From Begonia masoniana (taxonomy: Eukaryota; Streptophyta; Magnoliopsida; Cucurbitales; Begoniaceae), in NCBI GenBank assembly GCA_022432975.1, contig CM039516.1, positions 28,970,051 to 29,034,050 on the forward strand: a DNA stretch of 64,000 nucleotides. The letters are read 5' to 3'. Positions 48,131 to 58,702 of this stretch are shown in pieces. The position numbers were made by a program, and so were the translations under genes. Within the stretch, counting starts at the first letter, position 1, and every line of letters begins with the position of its first letter. The notes below the pieces were generated by a model, which saw only the letters and a program-made list of their open reading frames with translations, searched no databases and was not told the DNA's origin.

Positions 48131-50209
48131 GTTTATCCATTTAAGCCTTTCAATGTTAGACTGAAGTGATGGGCACGACGTGTACTGTGGACCAATACCT
48201 TCATGGACGCTTAATTAAGTTTTCGTATGCTTTTGGCATATAGTATACGAAGTTTCACTTCAATCGATTTGAATGCAAAAGAAATGACGTATCAAGCTAA
48301 TGAGGTTGACTGTTACATTACTTGTGGTTAGAACCTAAGTTTTCCATTTCACCTTCAAGGTTTAACTTGAATTATGAGAAAGACGTGTACTGAGGACCCA
48401 ATACCTTCATTGACGCGTATTAGCCTTAGAATGCGTTTGATGAGTAAAGAAAGTTCACTTCAACTCGTTTGTTCAAAGAACTGAACGTATCAATAGCTAA
48501 TGAAGTTGACTGTTACAGACTTGTTGTTAGAACCTAAGTTACCCATCCACCTTCAGGTTTACCTTGAGTGATGAGAACGACGTGTACTGATGAACCCAAT
48601 AACCTTCATCGGACCGTATTACCCAGTAATGCGTTTGAATAAGTATAAGAAAGTTCACTTCAATCGATTTTGTTCAAAGCCTGTACGCATAAAGCTAATG
48701 ATGTTGACTGTTTACATAACTTTTGGTTGATCGAGTTATCCATCCTTCATGGTTTAAATTGAAGTGATAAACGACGTGTACTGATACCCATAACCTTCAT
48801 GAACGCGTATTAAGCCTTGTAGCTTTGAGAGTCTAAGAAAGTTACCTTCAATCAGATTTGTTCCAAAAAACTGAACGTATCAAGCAATGCTGTTGCTATC
48901 ATGATTGTGGTTAAAAACCGAAGTTATCCATTTCCCACTTCAGGTTTAACCTTGAAGTGATCAGAACGACGTGTACTGAGGACCCAATAACCGTCCATGA
49001 CGGTAATTACCCTTATAAATGCGTTTGATGAAGTATAAGAATCGCTCACTTATCGATTTGTTTTCAAAGAACGAACTATCAGCGAATGGGTTGGCTGTCA
49101 CATGACTTTGGTTAGAACCTAAGTTATCCATTTCACTTTTAAGTGTAACTTGAGTGATGATACAACGTTTAGTGAGGGACCCAATAACATTCATCGACGC
49201 GTAATTAGCCTTGTATTGTGTTTTGATTAAAATTATAGAAAGTTCCCGTTCAATCGATTTGTTCCAAAAGAACAACGTATCAGCTAATGAGGTGTACTGT
49301 TACGTGATTTTGTAGTTAGAACCTAAGTTATTCATATTCACATTCATGTTAACTTGAGTGATAGAACGACGTGTACGGAAGTCATGAGAACAACGTGTCC
49401 GAGAACCAACAACCTTCATGGACGTGTAATTAACCTAGTAATGCGGTTTGATAAATTTAAGAAAGTTCACTTCAATCTATTTCTTCCAAAGAACTTACAT
49501 ATGAATTGCTACAAAGGTTGCATTTACAGACTTGTGGTTGAAACTAAGTTATCATTTCCACCTTCAAGGTTAACTTGAAGTGGATGAGAACGACGTGTAC
49601 TGAGGACACAATCACTTCATGGACGGTAATTAAGCCTTAGTCAGCGTTTGATGAGTCTAAGAAAGTTCACTTCAATCGATTTGTTCCAAAAGAACTGATT
49701 AGGAAGCAAGAGGTTGACTGTTACATGACTGTGGTTAGAACCTAATTTATCCATTTCACCTGCCAGGTTTTAACTTGAAGTGATGAGATTGACTTGTACG
49801 AGGACGCCAACAACCTTCAGGCGCGTATTAAGCCTTAGTAATGCCGTTTTGATAAGTATAAGAAAATTTCACTTCATCAATGTGTTCCAAAAGACTGAAC
49901 GTATCAAGCAAATGAGGTTACTTTACATGACTTGGGTTAAAACCCAATTTCCTTTCATCACCTTCAGTTTTAACTTGAATTGATGAGAAGAGCGCGTACT
50001 GAGGACCCATACCTTCATGACGCATAATTAAGCTTATATGCTTTTTGTGAAGTAATAAGAAAGTTCACTTCAATCGATTTGTTTAAAGAAACTAACTATA
50101 AGCAAATGAGGTTGATGTTACCTGATTGGGTTAGAACCTAAGTTACCATTCACCTCCAAGGTTTAACTTGAAGTGATGAGAACGACGTGTACTGAGGACC
50201 CACACCTTC
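48131..50209 (+). repeat. 207-bp satellite array, block F
   Basis: About ten noisy monomers, same orientation, mostly the AACCTAAG / GAAGTGATGAG variant. One monomer is out of register near 49380, where a partial monomer is repeated. Satellite text ends at about 50209. Confidence 0.92.
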
Positions 50210-50238
50210 TCCAACTTATGCCAAAATTTTCTAAGTGT
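50210..50238 (+). mobile_element. Short gypsy RT fragment ending at the gap
   Basis: AACTTATGCCAAAATTTTCT followed by AAGTGT matches, with small changes, the RT segment encoding LYAKFSKC at 52385-52409. It is in plus orientation and is cut by the N run. Only about 29 bp is visible. Confidence 0.6.
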
Positions 50239-50338
50239 NNNNNNNNNNNNNNNNNNNNNNNNNNNNNNNNNNNNNNNNNNNNNNNNNNNNNNNNNNNNNN
50301 NNNNNNNNNNNNNNNNNNNNNNNNNNNNNNNNNNNNNN
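50239..50338. other. Assembly gap (100 N)
   Basis: Exactly 100 N. Left side: satellite plus an RT fragment. Right side: the gag of a Tekay-like element in plus orientation. The order RT-then-gag cannot come from one intact element, so the gap hides sequence, a rearrangement or a wrong join. Confidence 0.99.
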
Positions 50339-50369
50339 CTTGATGGTTTTTTTTTTTTTTCCTACTTTA

Positions 50370-50905
50370 GGGACATCACCTGATCCGACTGCCGCTGAAG
50401 AATGGATAAAAGCGATAGAAAGTAGATAAAAGCGATAGAAAGTATGTTCAGATATGCAGAGGTGGAGGAGATAGATAAGGTTACGGTGGCGACATTCCAC
50501 CTAGCAAAGGATGCCCGGCATTGGTGGGAGACGATAGAGACCACCACTGATGTGCTGACCATGACATGGGCACAGTTCAGGGAGGCTTTCTATGAGAAAT
50601 ACTTTAACAGCATTGTCCAGGCTACAAAGAGAATGGAGTTTCTACACCTGAAGCTGATGGTGTCGATGTTCGAGTACATTAGACAGTATGAGTCCTTGTC
50701 CAAGTTTGCTAGCCACCTCGTACACAGGAATGAAGACAAAGTTTTTCAATATATGCAAGGGTTGAAGCCGGAGATATACAAGGGTGTAAAGATTTTCGGC
50801 ATTGAGGACTTGCCTTACATCGAAGTTGTGTCCAAGGCATTAGAAGTCGAAGAAGCCGAAATGAAGTGTAATAGACAGAGGGAAGCTCCCCAAAAGTGTT
50901 TTTGA
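50370..50905 (+). pseudogene. gag, Tekay-like
   Basis: Begins in gag with SPDPTAAEEWIKAIES, is interrupted by a perfect 20-bp tandem duplication (50405-50444), and resumes at MFRYAEVEEIDKV. The capsid motif HLAKDARHWWETI, FREAFYEKYF, and a C-terminal KALEVEEAEMK follow, typical of the Tekay/Del gag. A stop at 50903-50905 (TGA) ends the frame before the zinc-knuckle region. Confidence 0.88.
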
Positions 50906-50959
50906 GAAATTATTCAACTGGAGGTACGAAGAGGTCCAGTGAGGGCCAAAGTAGCTAGG

Positions 50960-51761
50960 GAGGAATGAAGAGAGCACGAGAGATCGGGAAGTTTCCTCAG
51001 TGCCCGAAGTGCTTGAGACATCACCCGGGCGAATGCAGAATTAGTTCGGGTAAGTGCTTCAACTGTGATGAAACCGACACTTGCTTAGAGACTGCCCGAA
51101 GCCCAGAGTTGTCCGATGCTATAATTGCAATGTAGTAGGCCATGTCAGCAATGATTGCCCAGCTTCGAAAAAGGGTCCTTCTAAGGTGAAGCCTAGGATA
51201 TTTGCTATGATTGAGTCCGGCGACGACGATCAGCCTGTTGTGGTGTCAGGTACTATATTGATCAACTCTGTGTCTGCTTATACTTTAATCGATTCCGGTG
51301 CAATGCATTCCTTTATAGTTACTACGTTCGCTGTTAAGTTAGACGTATGGCCTATGTCAACCGAGCACACGTATGATGTCACGTTACCCTCCGGTGAGCG
51401 CATACATTCTAATCAAGTGATGCGTGATAGTGTGGTGTCAGTGTGAAGCAAAAGCCTACCTGCTGATCTCATTATTATAAGGATAACGGGATATGATGTA
51501 ATACTAGGAATGGACTGGCTGTTCAAGTACTATGCCACAATCGATTGTAGATCTGGGATAGTCAGTTTTCAGCCCCCATGTGGAGTGAAGCATACCTTCC
51601 AAGCCCTGAAGAAAAGTAAGAGGCTATCTGTTATGGCTCCTATCAGCGCTCGACCTTCTCTAATTAGTGAGTGCTTATGTTTTCTAGCCTATATTGTAGA
51701 TACTCAAATTGTAAATGAAACGAAACTCCAAGATGTCCTAGTTGTTCAAAACTTCCCATAA
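50960..51761 (+). pseudogene. Zinc knuckles and aspartic protease, Tekay-like
   Basis: One CCHC knuckle lies near 51050 (partly broken: CFNCDETDTCL) and a complete one at about 51112-51156 (CYNCNVVGHVSNDC). The protease has VSAYTLIDSGAMHSFI (active-site DSGA) near 51290. After a TGA at 51444-51446 the continuation MDWLFKYYATIDC (51510 on) is the conserved downstream segment. Stops at 51446 and 51761 make the region non-functional as it stands. Confidence 0.87.
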
Positions 51762-52697
51762 GTATTTCTAGACGATCTACCTGGATTACCGCCGGATAGA
51801 GAGATAGAGTTCGCTATTGATGTTTATCCAGGCGCTGAACTTTTATCAGAGAATCCATATAGATTAGCGCCAACTGAACTTAAGGAGCTAAAGAGCCAAT
51901 TAGAGGAATTACTGGAGAAAGGGTTTGTACGCCCCAGTTTTTCTCCATGGAGTGCACCGGTCCTTTTTGTCAAGAAGAAAGACGGGTCGTTGCGCATGTA
52001 CGTCGATTATAGAGAGTTGAACAAATTGACTGTCAATAATAAGTATCCACTTCCAAGGATCCACGATTTGTTTGACCAACTCTAAGGTGCACGAGTTTTC
52101 TCAAAGATTGACCTAAGGTCTGGATATTATCAGCTAAAGGTCAGACCAGAAGATGTTCTGAAGACTGCTTTTCGGACACGTTATGGACATTACGAGTTCC
52201 TAGTGATGTCTTTCGGATTAACAAATGCACCAACAGCCTTTATGGATCTAATGAATAGAGTGTTTCATGAGTATCTCGATCAATTCGTCATAGTGTTTAT
52301 CGATGATATTTTAGTCTATTCTCGCACTAAGGACGAACATGTAGAACATCTAAAGTTGGTGCTTGGAGTTCTGAAGCAACACCAACTTTATGCCAAGTTT
52401 TCTAAGTGTGAGTTTTGGCTGGACCGAGTTCATTTTCTAGGTCACGTTATTTCAGGGGATGGAATATCTGTTGATCCAGCCAAGGTTCAAGCAGTTAAGG
52501 AATGGTCTAGACCGAAGAGTGTTACTGATGTACGGAGTTTCCTTGGGTTAGCAGGGTATTACAGAAAGTTCATTGAAGGATTTTCAAAGATTTCAATACC
52601 TCTTACCCGATTGACTAGGAAGAATGTGAAGTACTTATGGTCTGAAGATTGCAAGCACAGTTTCCAGACTTTGAAGCAGAGATTGATCACTGCCTAA
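51762..52697 (+). pseudogene. Reverse transcriptase, Tekay-like
   Basis: Reads through [57 protein letters not shown], then a TAA at 52084. It continues [30 protein letters not shown], catalytic FIDDILVYS at about 52299-52325, [12 protein letters not shown], and the thumb [18 protein letters not shown] second stop is at 52695-52697. The catalytic YxDD position reads FIDD (normal YVDD or FIDD in gypsy elements). Confidence 0.92.
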
Positions 52698-52700
52698 ATA

Positions 52701-53100
52701 TTGACACTTCCTGTTGAAGATGGAAAATTTAGCATTTATTGTGATACTTCCAAGATAGGTCTTGGGTTTGTGTTGATGCAGGACGGGAAGGTGATAGCCT
52801 ATGCATCAAGGCAGTTGAAAGCTTACAAGCAGAATTATCCTACACACGACCTAGAGTTAGCCGTGGTAGTTTTCGCACTAAAGATTTGGAGGCACTACTT
52901 GTATGGATAGCCGTGTGAAATATATTCAGATCATAAAAGTCTGAAGTATATTTTCACTTAGAAAGAGTTGAATATGAGGCAACGGCGGTGGTTAGTATTC
53001 GTTGAGGACTATGATTTTGAGATCAAGTACCACTCCGACAAAGCAAATGTAGTGGCTGATACACTGAGCAGGGTAACGGCATCTACTTCGACAATGATCC
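52701..53100 (+). pseudogene. RNase H, Tekay-like
   Basis: [42 protein letters not shown] and VVADTLSR hold the four acidic positions of the fold. Stops at 52908-52910 and 52960-52962 interrupt it. Confidence 0.9.
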
Positions 53101-53330
53101 TTGTTCTGTCGTTGGCTTTGGAGTCAGAGTTTCAGAGATTCAAATTGGAATCAGTGTCCAATGTATCAGCTATGCTATCTGCTATGTCTTTGAAGCCTAC
53201 TATTTTAGAGAGAAATAAAGAAGCTCAGAAGGATGATACTGAGTGCAATGAGTTCAAGCTGAGCATGGCTTCTAATGATAGATCGGAGTTCAGCTATTCT
53301 GACGATGGAATCCTTAAGTGTAACGACTGC
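53100..53330 (+). pseudogene. Start of integrase, Tekay-like, truncated
   Basis: The linker after RNase H ([14 protein letters not shown]) leads to [11 protein letters not shown], the usual position just before the integrase zinc finger. At about 53330 the match to gypsy integrase ends abruptly and unrelated sequence begins. No HHCC finger or DDE core follows on this strand. Confidence 0.8.
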
Positions 53331-53339
53331 CCAGCTGTA

Positions 53340-53522
53340 CGTTGCTGGCACGTCACCCCGATCTAGATTTCACCAGACCCGGGGTCAAGTCACACGCACA
53401 GTCTTCTCCCCCCATCTGGTTTGAGGGGAGTTTTTACCTCCCCAGTGATTCGAACCCAGGCTCCCAGACTTCATAACCATGGGTTCATCATCACTGATAC
53501 CACTTGAGCTAAAATACTTACA
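53340..53522 (-). mobile_element. tRNA-derived SINE-like sequence
   Basis: On the minus strand a box A-like TTAGCTCAAGTGG (53500-53512) is followed 43 nt later by a box B, GGTTCGAATC (53447-53456). That spacing suits an RNA polymerase III promoter of tRNA origin. A non-tRNA body follows, including GGGGTAAAAACTCCCC-like complementary words. No clear poly-A/T tail or target duplication was found, so the ends are approximate. It lies inside the internal region of the minus-strand LTR element whose primer site is at 53591. Confidence 0.5.
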
Positions 53523-53590
53523 GTTGGTGAAGCACGTTGCATGGCGGCCGGCATTTTTGGGTAATCCTTTGAATGACTTGACCATTTTAC

Positions 53591-53600
53591 TCTGATACCA
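53591..53600 (-). other. Primer-binding site, minus-strand LTR element
   Basis: TCTGATACCA is the reverse complement of TGGTATCAGA. The LTR terminus TGTAACGCTCCCG starts three bases later (53604). Confidence 0.75.
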
Positions 53601-53603
53601 ACT

Positions 53604-54222
53604 TGTAACGCTCCCGAACCCGCCCCGACTCGGTGCACTACTTTACACAACCATCCCACGTTTAAAACAAAATTTAAAATGATTTTCGATAAAATGAGGA
53701 CTCGATTTTTGGGTTTTTTGAACCCTAAAAAATGGTTGGAAAACGTGCATAAAATACGTGCAAAATATGTCGGGAAAAGGTCGGGTTAAAACATATTTGA
53801 AAGGGGTAAAATTTAAAAAAAAAAATCAAACTTGACACACAATGGGTGCTGCGTGCGCGCCCACGATTGATCGGCGCACAGGGCCGATCGATCTGCTAGC
53901 TCTCGAGTTTGGCTGATCGATCGGCACTGGCGCGCCCCGACTCTGACACCGCGTCGGTGCCGCCACGACCTGTGCCGTGATATACGTGCATACTACCCTC
54001 ACCCGTTCTCATCGTAATTTTTTTCTTTCATTTTCGTTTTCATTCTTCATTTCTTTCATTCATATTAATTAGAGAATGGACTCGGGCATTCAATCCATAT
54101 CTATCGACATTTAGGCTCTAACTTAAAACGTACCCAAAATGACTCGTCTAAGGTCGGGAATCATCAAAAGAGGCTTAGGAACATAAAACATAATATTTGG
54201 CACGAGTGGGGCGCGCCATAAC
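53604..54222 (-). mobile_element. Partial LTR of a minus-strand gypsy-type element
   Basis: Begins TGTAACGCTCCCGAACCCGC at its primer-site end and runs to about 54222, where another LTR (TGTAACGTCCC) begins. It contains GATCGATC-rich sequence (53860-53935), like the LTR at 56600-56810. The far end is not seen, so it was probably cut by insertion of the next element at ATAAC. Confidence 0.6.
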
Positions 54223-55028
54223 TGTAACGTCCCTTATACTGTACCCTTAAACTTCCCGTAAAATTTTTCTTTTTATACACTCATAAAATTTTGATTTCTA
54301 AAGCATTAAATTGAAGTCTAAATTGTTGAAATTGTAACACCCGGTTCTATCAAATCAGCTCTCTTTTATTGTAAATGGTATACACTTTATTAGGCAATAA
54401 TTAAAGTAGGGTTATTGAGTGACTAGACAATGGTATAAGAGTAAATTGAAAATTTCAAAAGTGGATAACCTATTTAAGGGAAGAGGTTTAGCGATTTATG
54501 CACTGTAGCCGCCATTGTTTCATCATTTATTCCTTTTCGAAATCCAGCTCAAGCTCAGCGGAGCCCTCAGCGATTCTTCCACCAGATCCTTCTTCTATCT
54601 AGGTAAGTTTTCCTCATTTCTTATATTTTAGCAGTGAGATAGCCGAGGGAGTACAGTGTGAGGATTTTGAGGATGCTGTAGGTGAGTGTTAGTTTCGGTT
54701 TAGTGCAGTATCGGGAATGCATTATGACCTGAGTTCTCAAATTAGTTTCTTTAGGTTTCTGGTTGACTAGGATGAAGTTTAGTGAAGGTTTAAATAATGT
54801 TCGGTTTATGGATTTAGGTTTGAGCAAGTTCCCGAGGGAGATTTCAACCAAACTTTCCAGGAGACCAGGTAAGTGAAGTATGTTTGTGCCTTCGGGCCTA
54901 CATCACAAAACATTAGGATTTTGTTTACTTGAATGTGTCAGTATGTCATGCATCATATTTTAAAAGTATACGAAAATGAATTTGAATGCATGTTGGCATG
55001 GTAAGCAATGAACATAATGAAACAGCTA

Positions 55029-55246
55029 TGTGAATCAGATTTACTATTAAGGGAAGTAATCCGCCCCTTAATGAGACAGTGGATATTTAGACTTTGGGAA
55101 ACTTGATCCACTTCCCATCGAACAGGGGGATCAGAAACATGTGAATCAGATTTACTGTTAAGGGAAGTAATCCGCACCTTAATGAGTCAGTGGATATTTA
55201 TACTTTGGGAGAAGTGATCCAACTCCCAATTTCACAGGGGGATCAG
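55029..55246 (+). repeat. 111-bp tandem duplication within the solo LTR
   Basis: Two copies starting TGTGAATCAGATTTACT at 55029 and 55140, each running through GGGAAGTAATCCGC, CAGTGGATATTTA and CAGGGGGATCAGA, with about ten differences. Confidence 0.9.
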
Positions 55247-55767
55247 ATCAGAATAATGCATATGCAACTGAAATGAGAAAGTAGAAACTGCATATTTAGG
55301 AATTTATGTTTCAGTATTGCATTACATTATTGCTTTACTTACTTAGCATTAGGCTAATAGATGAGTTTTGTGATGTAGGTGAATAAGTGACAGCAGGTGT
55401 GTTTACTGAGTTTGCTGAGGACTAGACTGGTTGGAGGAGTGCAACTATACAACAATCTGGCAGTTGATGGGGCGGTTTAACTGATGTCAGTTGGTGTGAA
55501 AGTTTAGTTGACAATGTTTCAATTTAAGTATGTTGAGCGTTCATGACAGTAGTGGTTTCAATATTTTGAATATGTTTTTTAGATTTTTTTAGATAATAGT
55601 ATTCTATTGAGTTTTAATGTTGGTACTTACTGGATTTTGAGTAATGAATTGGTCTGAATTGTTTCTGAATGGTTTCAGCGAAGTAAGCAAATTCCTTTCT
55701 ATAGTAGAGTTGTGTTTGTATAACAAGGGATAGTTGAAATGTCGCTCTGTTCTCTATTGGTAGATGA

Positions 55768-55890
55768 TGTCTATCGGCAGATGTTGAGTTGATGTTCTGT
55801 TGTCTATCGGAAGATGTCTTCAGTAAAGCCATCGGAAGATGTCTTCAGTAAAGTCATCGGATGATGTCTTTAGAGGAAGCCATCGGAAGG
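55768..55890 (+). repeat. 25-bp minisatellite within the solo LTR
   Basis: Adjacent copies of ATCGGAAGATGTCTTCAGTA (plus AAGCC) at 55805 and 55830, with diverged copies on both sides. ATCGGAAGATG/GATGT words recur to about 56170. Confidence 0.8.
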
Positions 55891-58702
55891 TATAAATAAA
55901 ATTTTTTGTTTAGCAATCGACAGAGGTTGGATGAAGGGAATCATCCGGCTGACGTCATCGGTAGATGTAAGATAAAGTCGATCGGAAGAAGGAATCATCC
56001 GGCTGACGTCATTGGAAGATGTAGGAAGACTTTTGTCATCTTATGACCGGTGGATGTAGCGTATTAAACTAATCGGAAGACTGTAGTAGAAGTCTTGTTG
56101 TTTAGTGACCGGTGGATGTCATGTATTAGACTTACCGGAAGATGAAGTGGAAGTTTTGTCGTTTTGTCACCGGAAGGAGCCTTCTGTTATCTGTTTCAAC
56201 CTCTTCCGTTGACTTTGTTCAGCGGCAGATGCGTTTGACTTCTGCAACTTTTAAAGTATTCCGCGATTTAAACATTTTTCTTTTGACCGATTACTCCTTA
56301 ACACCTCAACCGATTATTCAAACATTGTTCTATAGTTTTGATTAACTCTATTTTCCTCAAATGATTTTCGCTGTAATTCTTTAAATGTTTTGAGGTTTTA
56401 GAAAATATCAAATTTTGACTTTCGAGCGAAGTTTTAAATTTGGTCCAAAATTTTCTTAGTTATGTTCAGGTTTTTGAGTAACAAACCGGGTTTGAAAAAA
56501 AAACGGGGCATTACAGAAATCATCCTCAAATTCATTTAAAGAAAACCTATAGATATAAGAAAAACCATTGGCCAACTGATCTTCGCAAAAAGAGGGCAAA
56601 ATCGCCAAAACACAACAACCGATCGATCGGCTGTGGCAACAATTGCCTGGGCGATCGATCGCCCTCATACCAGGCGATCGATCGCCCCACACCGATCGAT
56701 CTCTAGCCTATCGATCACCTTCCCAGACGATCAATCGGCTAGCGCTCTGGAACTTCTTCCAGAGCGTAGCCAATCGGACCGATCGATCGCCTCTTTTAGC
56801 GATCGATCGGCGTTCCCTCTGGAATCCGAATTCCAGAGAGCCGCCCTGCATATTTCACACACTTCACACAACTCTTCCTTCACCAATTCCCTTCATCATT
56901 TAACACCCAAATACAAATTCAACGTAAATACTTATTATCCTCATAAAATTCCTCACTCCATCAATCACTCAAAACTACTCAGAACTACTAGAAAACGTAG
57001 TGAAATTTCATAAAAACGAATTGCGTGGATCCGTTTAAAAACTGAACAAAATACCCTGTGAAACTTTAATCACCAAGTAGTTCCAGTAACATTTCAAAAT
57101 AAAACTATCACTTAGACTTTACAAATTATCCATAAACTATTTTACTATCTATACAATTTCTACCCATCTCTAACCCAAAATACCTATACGTCGTTCCCCA
57201 CGGTCAAAAGTCGCACCGACTATGTCAGCACACTCCCACGAAGATCCTTCTTCAACCTGCTCATACGTCGGGTGGAGGGATGTCATCCTCACCTACACCA
57301 TAGAGACATTCTATGAGCTAAAGACTCAGTAAATCTACGTAAATAAAAATGAGTGATATGCATGCCACTTAGAAATCATGCAGTAATTTTATTCATTTAG
57401 TTACATAGCGAGATGTCACCGGGGGTTCACTCTCAGTAGATGAAAACAGCACATCCAGCGGTTGGATAGCCCCTTCCATCTACCCGGGGGGAAAACATGC
57501 TTCACCTATCGGACAGCCATGTCTAAACCACCTCCCCAACGTAACCGTGCTTACATGCATTCTTATCTTTTCATTAGTCATTTGCTTTTCATGAAAACGT
57601 ATGCGGAATTCATTTTCATGTTCTTTGGAAACAATGATGCATGAATTTAACGATGAAATAAACACACAATAAGCACAAACAATAATTAAAACTTAGGACG
57701 AGCATTTTATAACCGTAAGGCCCTAGCTACCCATCCTATCTCCACAAAACATCCGAATTCACCAAGACCTCGATCAACAACTACTCTTATGATGTAGGCC
57801 AATCGGCCAAACGAGTCATGAAGACTTACCTCACGTCCGTGGCACACCGAGCTCCGTCCGCGAGCGTTGTTCACCTAAACCAATTCATAGAAACCATCAT
57901 TAAAATCTGGCCTAGAACATCGAATTTCGAAGACTAGCAAAACTCCTATCTAAGGAAAATTCTCCTAAAACTCTAATTTAACTCATCGAGGCATTTTATC
58001 GAGCAATTCGTGCGCGTGAGTTCCTAAGCCTCCATTAATGGAGTTGCTAAGTTCTCCAACAACCAAAACTCTAAGATACATCAATAAACCGAACTAACTA
58101 TGCCCAATAACCATAAATACATCCATTAGAGGCATAATCAAGGTAAACCTATCGATTTCAAACCTCAAGCCACATTTTTAACAAAACCCTAAACGAACCC
58201 TAATTTTTTAACAACCCGAAAAGTGGGAACTAAGGCCGGAAAACACTAGAATCATACCTAAGACGTCGATTGGAGAAGAAAGCATGAAGAGTCGAGTCGG
58301 AGTTTGGAGGTGTTGGTCGCTAGAAGAGGAATTGCGTGAGAGGGAGAGGAGAAATCGCAAAAGCTCACTGGAGGAACAATTTTCAGAATGAAAATCGTTG
58401 GAGGGGAGGGATGTTTGCCTTTATTAAAATTTTGATATGAAAATTACTTATTTTCCCTTCAACCAATTCTCTATTAATCCTTCGTTTACTTCATTAATTG
58501 ACTTATCGATTCGTTTTCTCTAAATTTTCTTATTTCACCCATAATTTCAATTTATTACTGTGGCTCTATTAAAATTTTTTGTTTGCAAAACGAATTTAAT
58601 TTGACATATTTACAAAATGTCATTATACATTGGAATAATAAAATCATGTAAAACCGGGTGTTACATTCTATTCACCTTAATTAAAATTTTGTACCTAAAA
58701 TT

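Larger units (their letters stand above)
50339..53330 (+). mobile_element. Tekay/Del-like Ty3/gypsy polyprotein remnant
   Basis: Plus-strand gag, zinc knuckle, protease, RT, RNase H and start of integrase in normal order, truncated in integrase at about 53330. No LTR or primer site is seen to the left because the gap intervenes. Frames are interrupted by several stops and one 20-bp duplication but few random one-base indels, unlike the satellite contigs. Confidence 0.9.
54333..56515 (+). mobile_element. Solo LTR (2183 bp) with GAAAT target duplication
   Basis: Starts TGTAACACCCGG at 54333 and ends GGGGCATTACA at 56515, flanked by GAAAT at 54328-54332 and 56516-56520. No primer site, polypurine tract or coding sequence lies inside, so it is a solo LTR of a Tekay/Retand-type element. 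It lies inside, and opposite in orientation to, another LTR. Confidence 0.85.
54223..58665 (-). mobile_element. 3' LTR of a chromodomain gypsy element, split by a solo LTR
   Basis: On the minus strand it starts TGTAACACCCGGTTTTACAT at 58665, about 40 bp after the chromodomain stop, and ends GGGACGTTACA at 54223. Removing the inserted solo LTR plus one target copy (2188 bp) leaves about 2255 bp. It includes GATCGATCG-rich sequence (56615-56815) and the minus-strand equivalent of GTGTAGGTGAGG (about 57285-57296), a motif also present in the inserted LTR. Confidence 0.7.

Noticed and set aside
50231..50500. Minus-strand and plus-strand open frames spanning the second N gap
   Set aside because: They consist largely of N; the real coding content is the plus-strand gag after the gap.
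53320..53332. TGTAACGACTGCC as an LTR terminus at 53320
   Set aside because: The first bases (TGTAACGAC) are explained by gypsy integrase coding sequence (KCND), so the real junction is about ten bases later and the resemblance to an LTR start is coincidental.
53447..53512. A genuine tRNA gene on the minus strand
   Set aside because: Box A and box B are present, but no acceptor-stem pairing or anticodon arm could be drawn. A SINE-like origin fits better.
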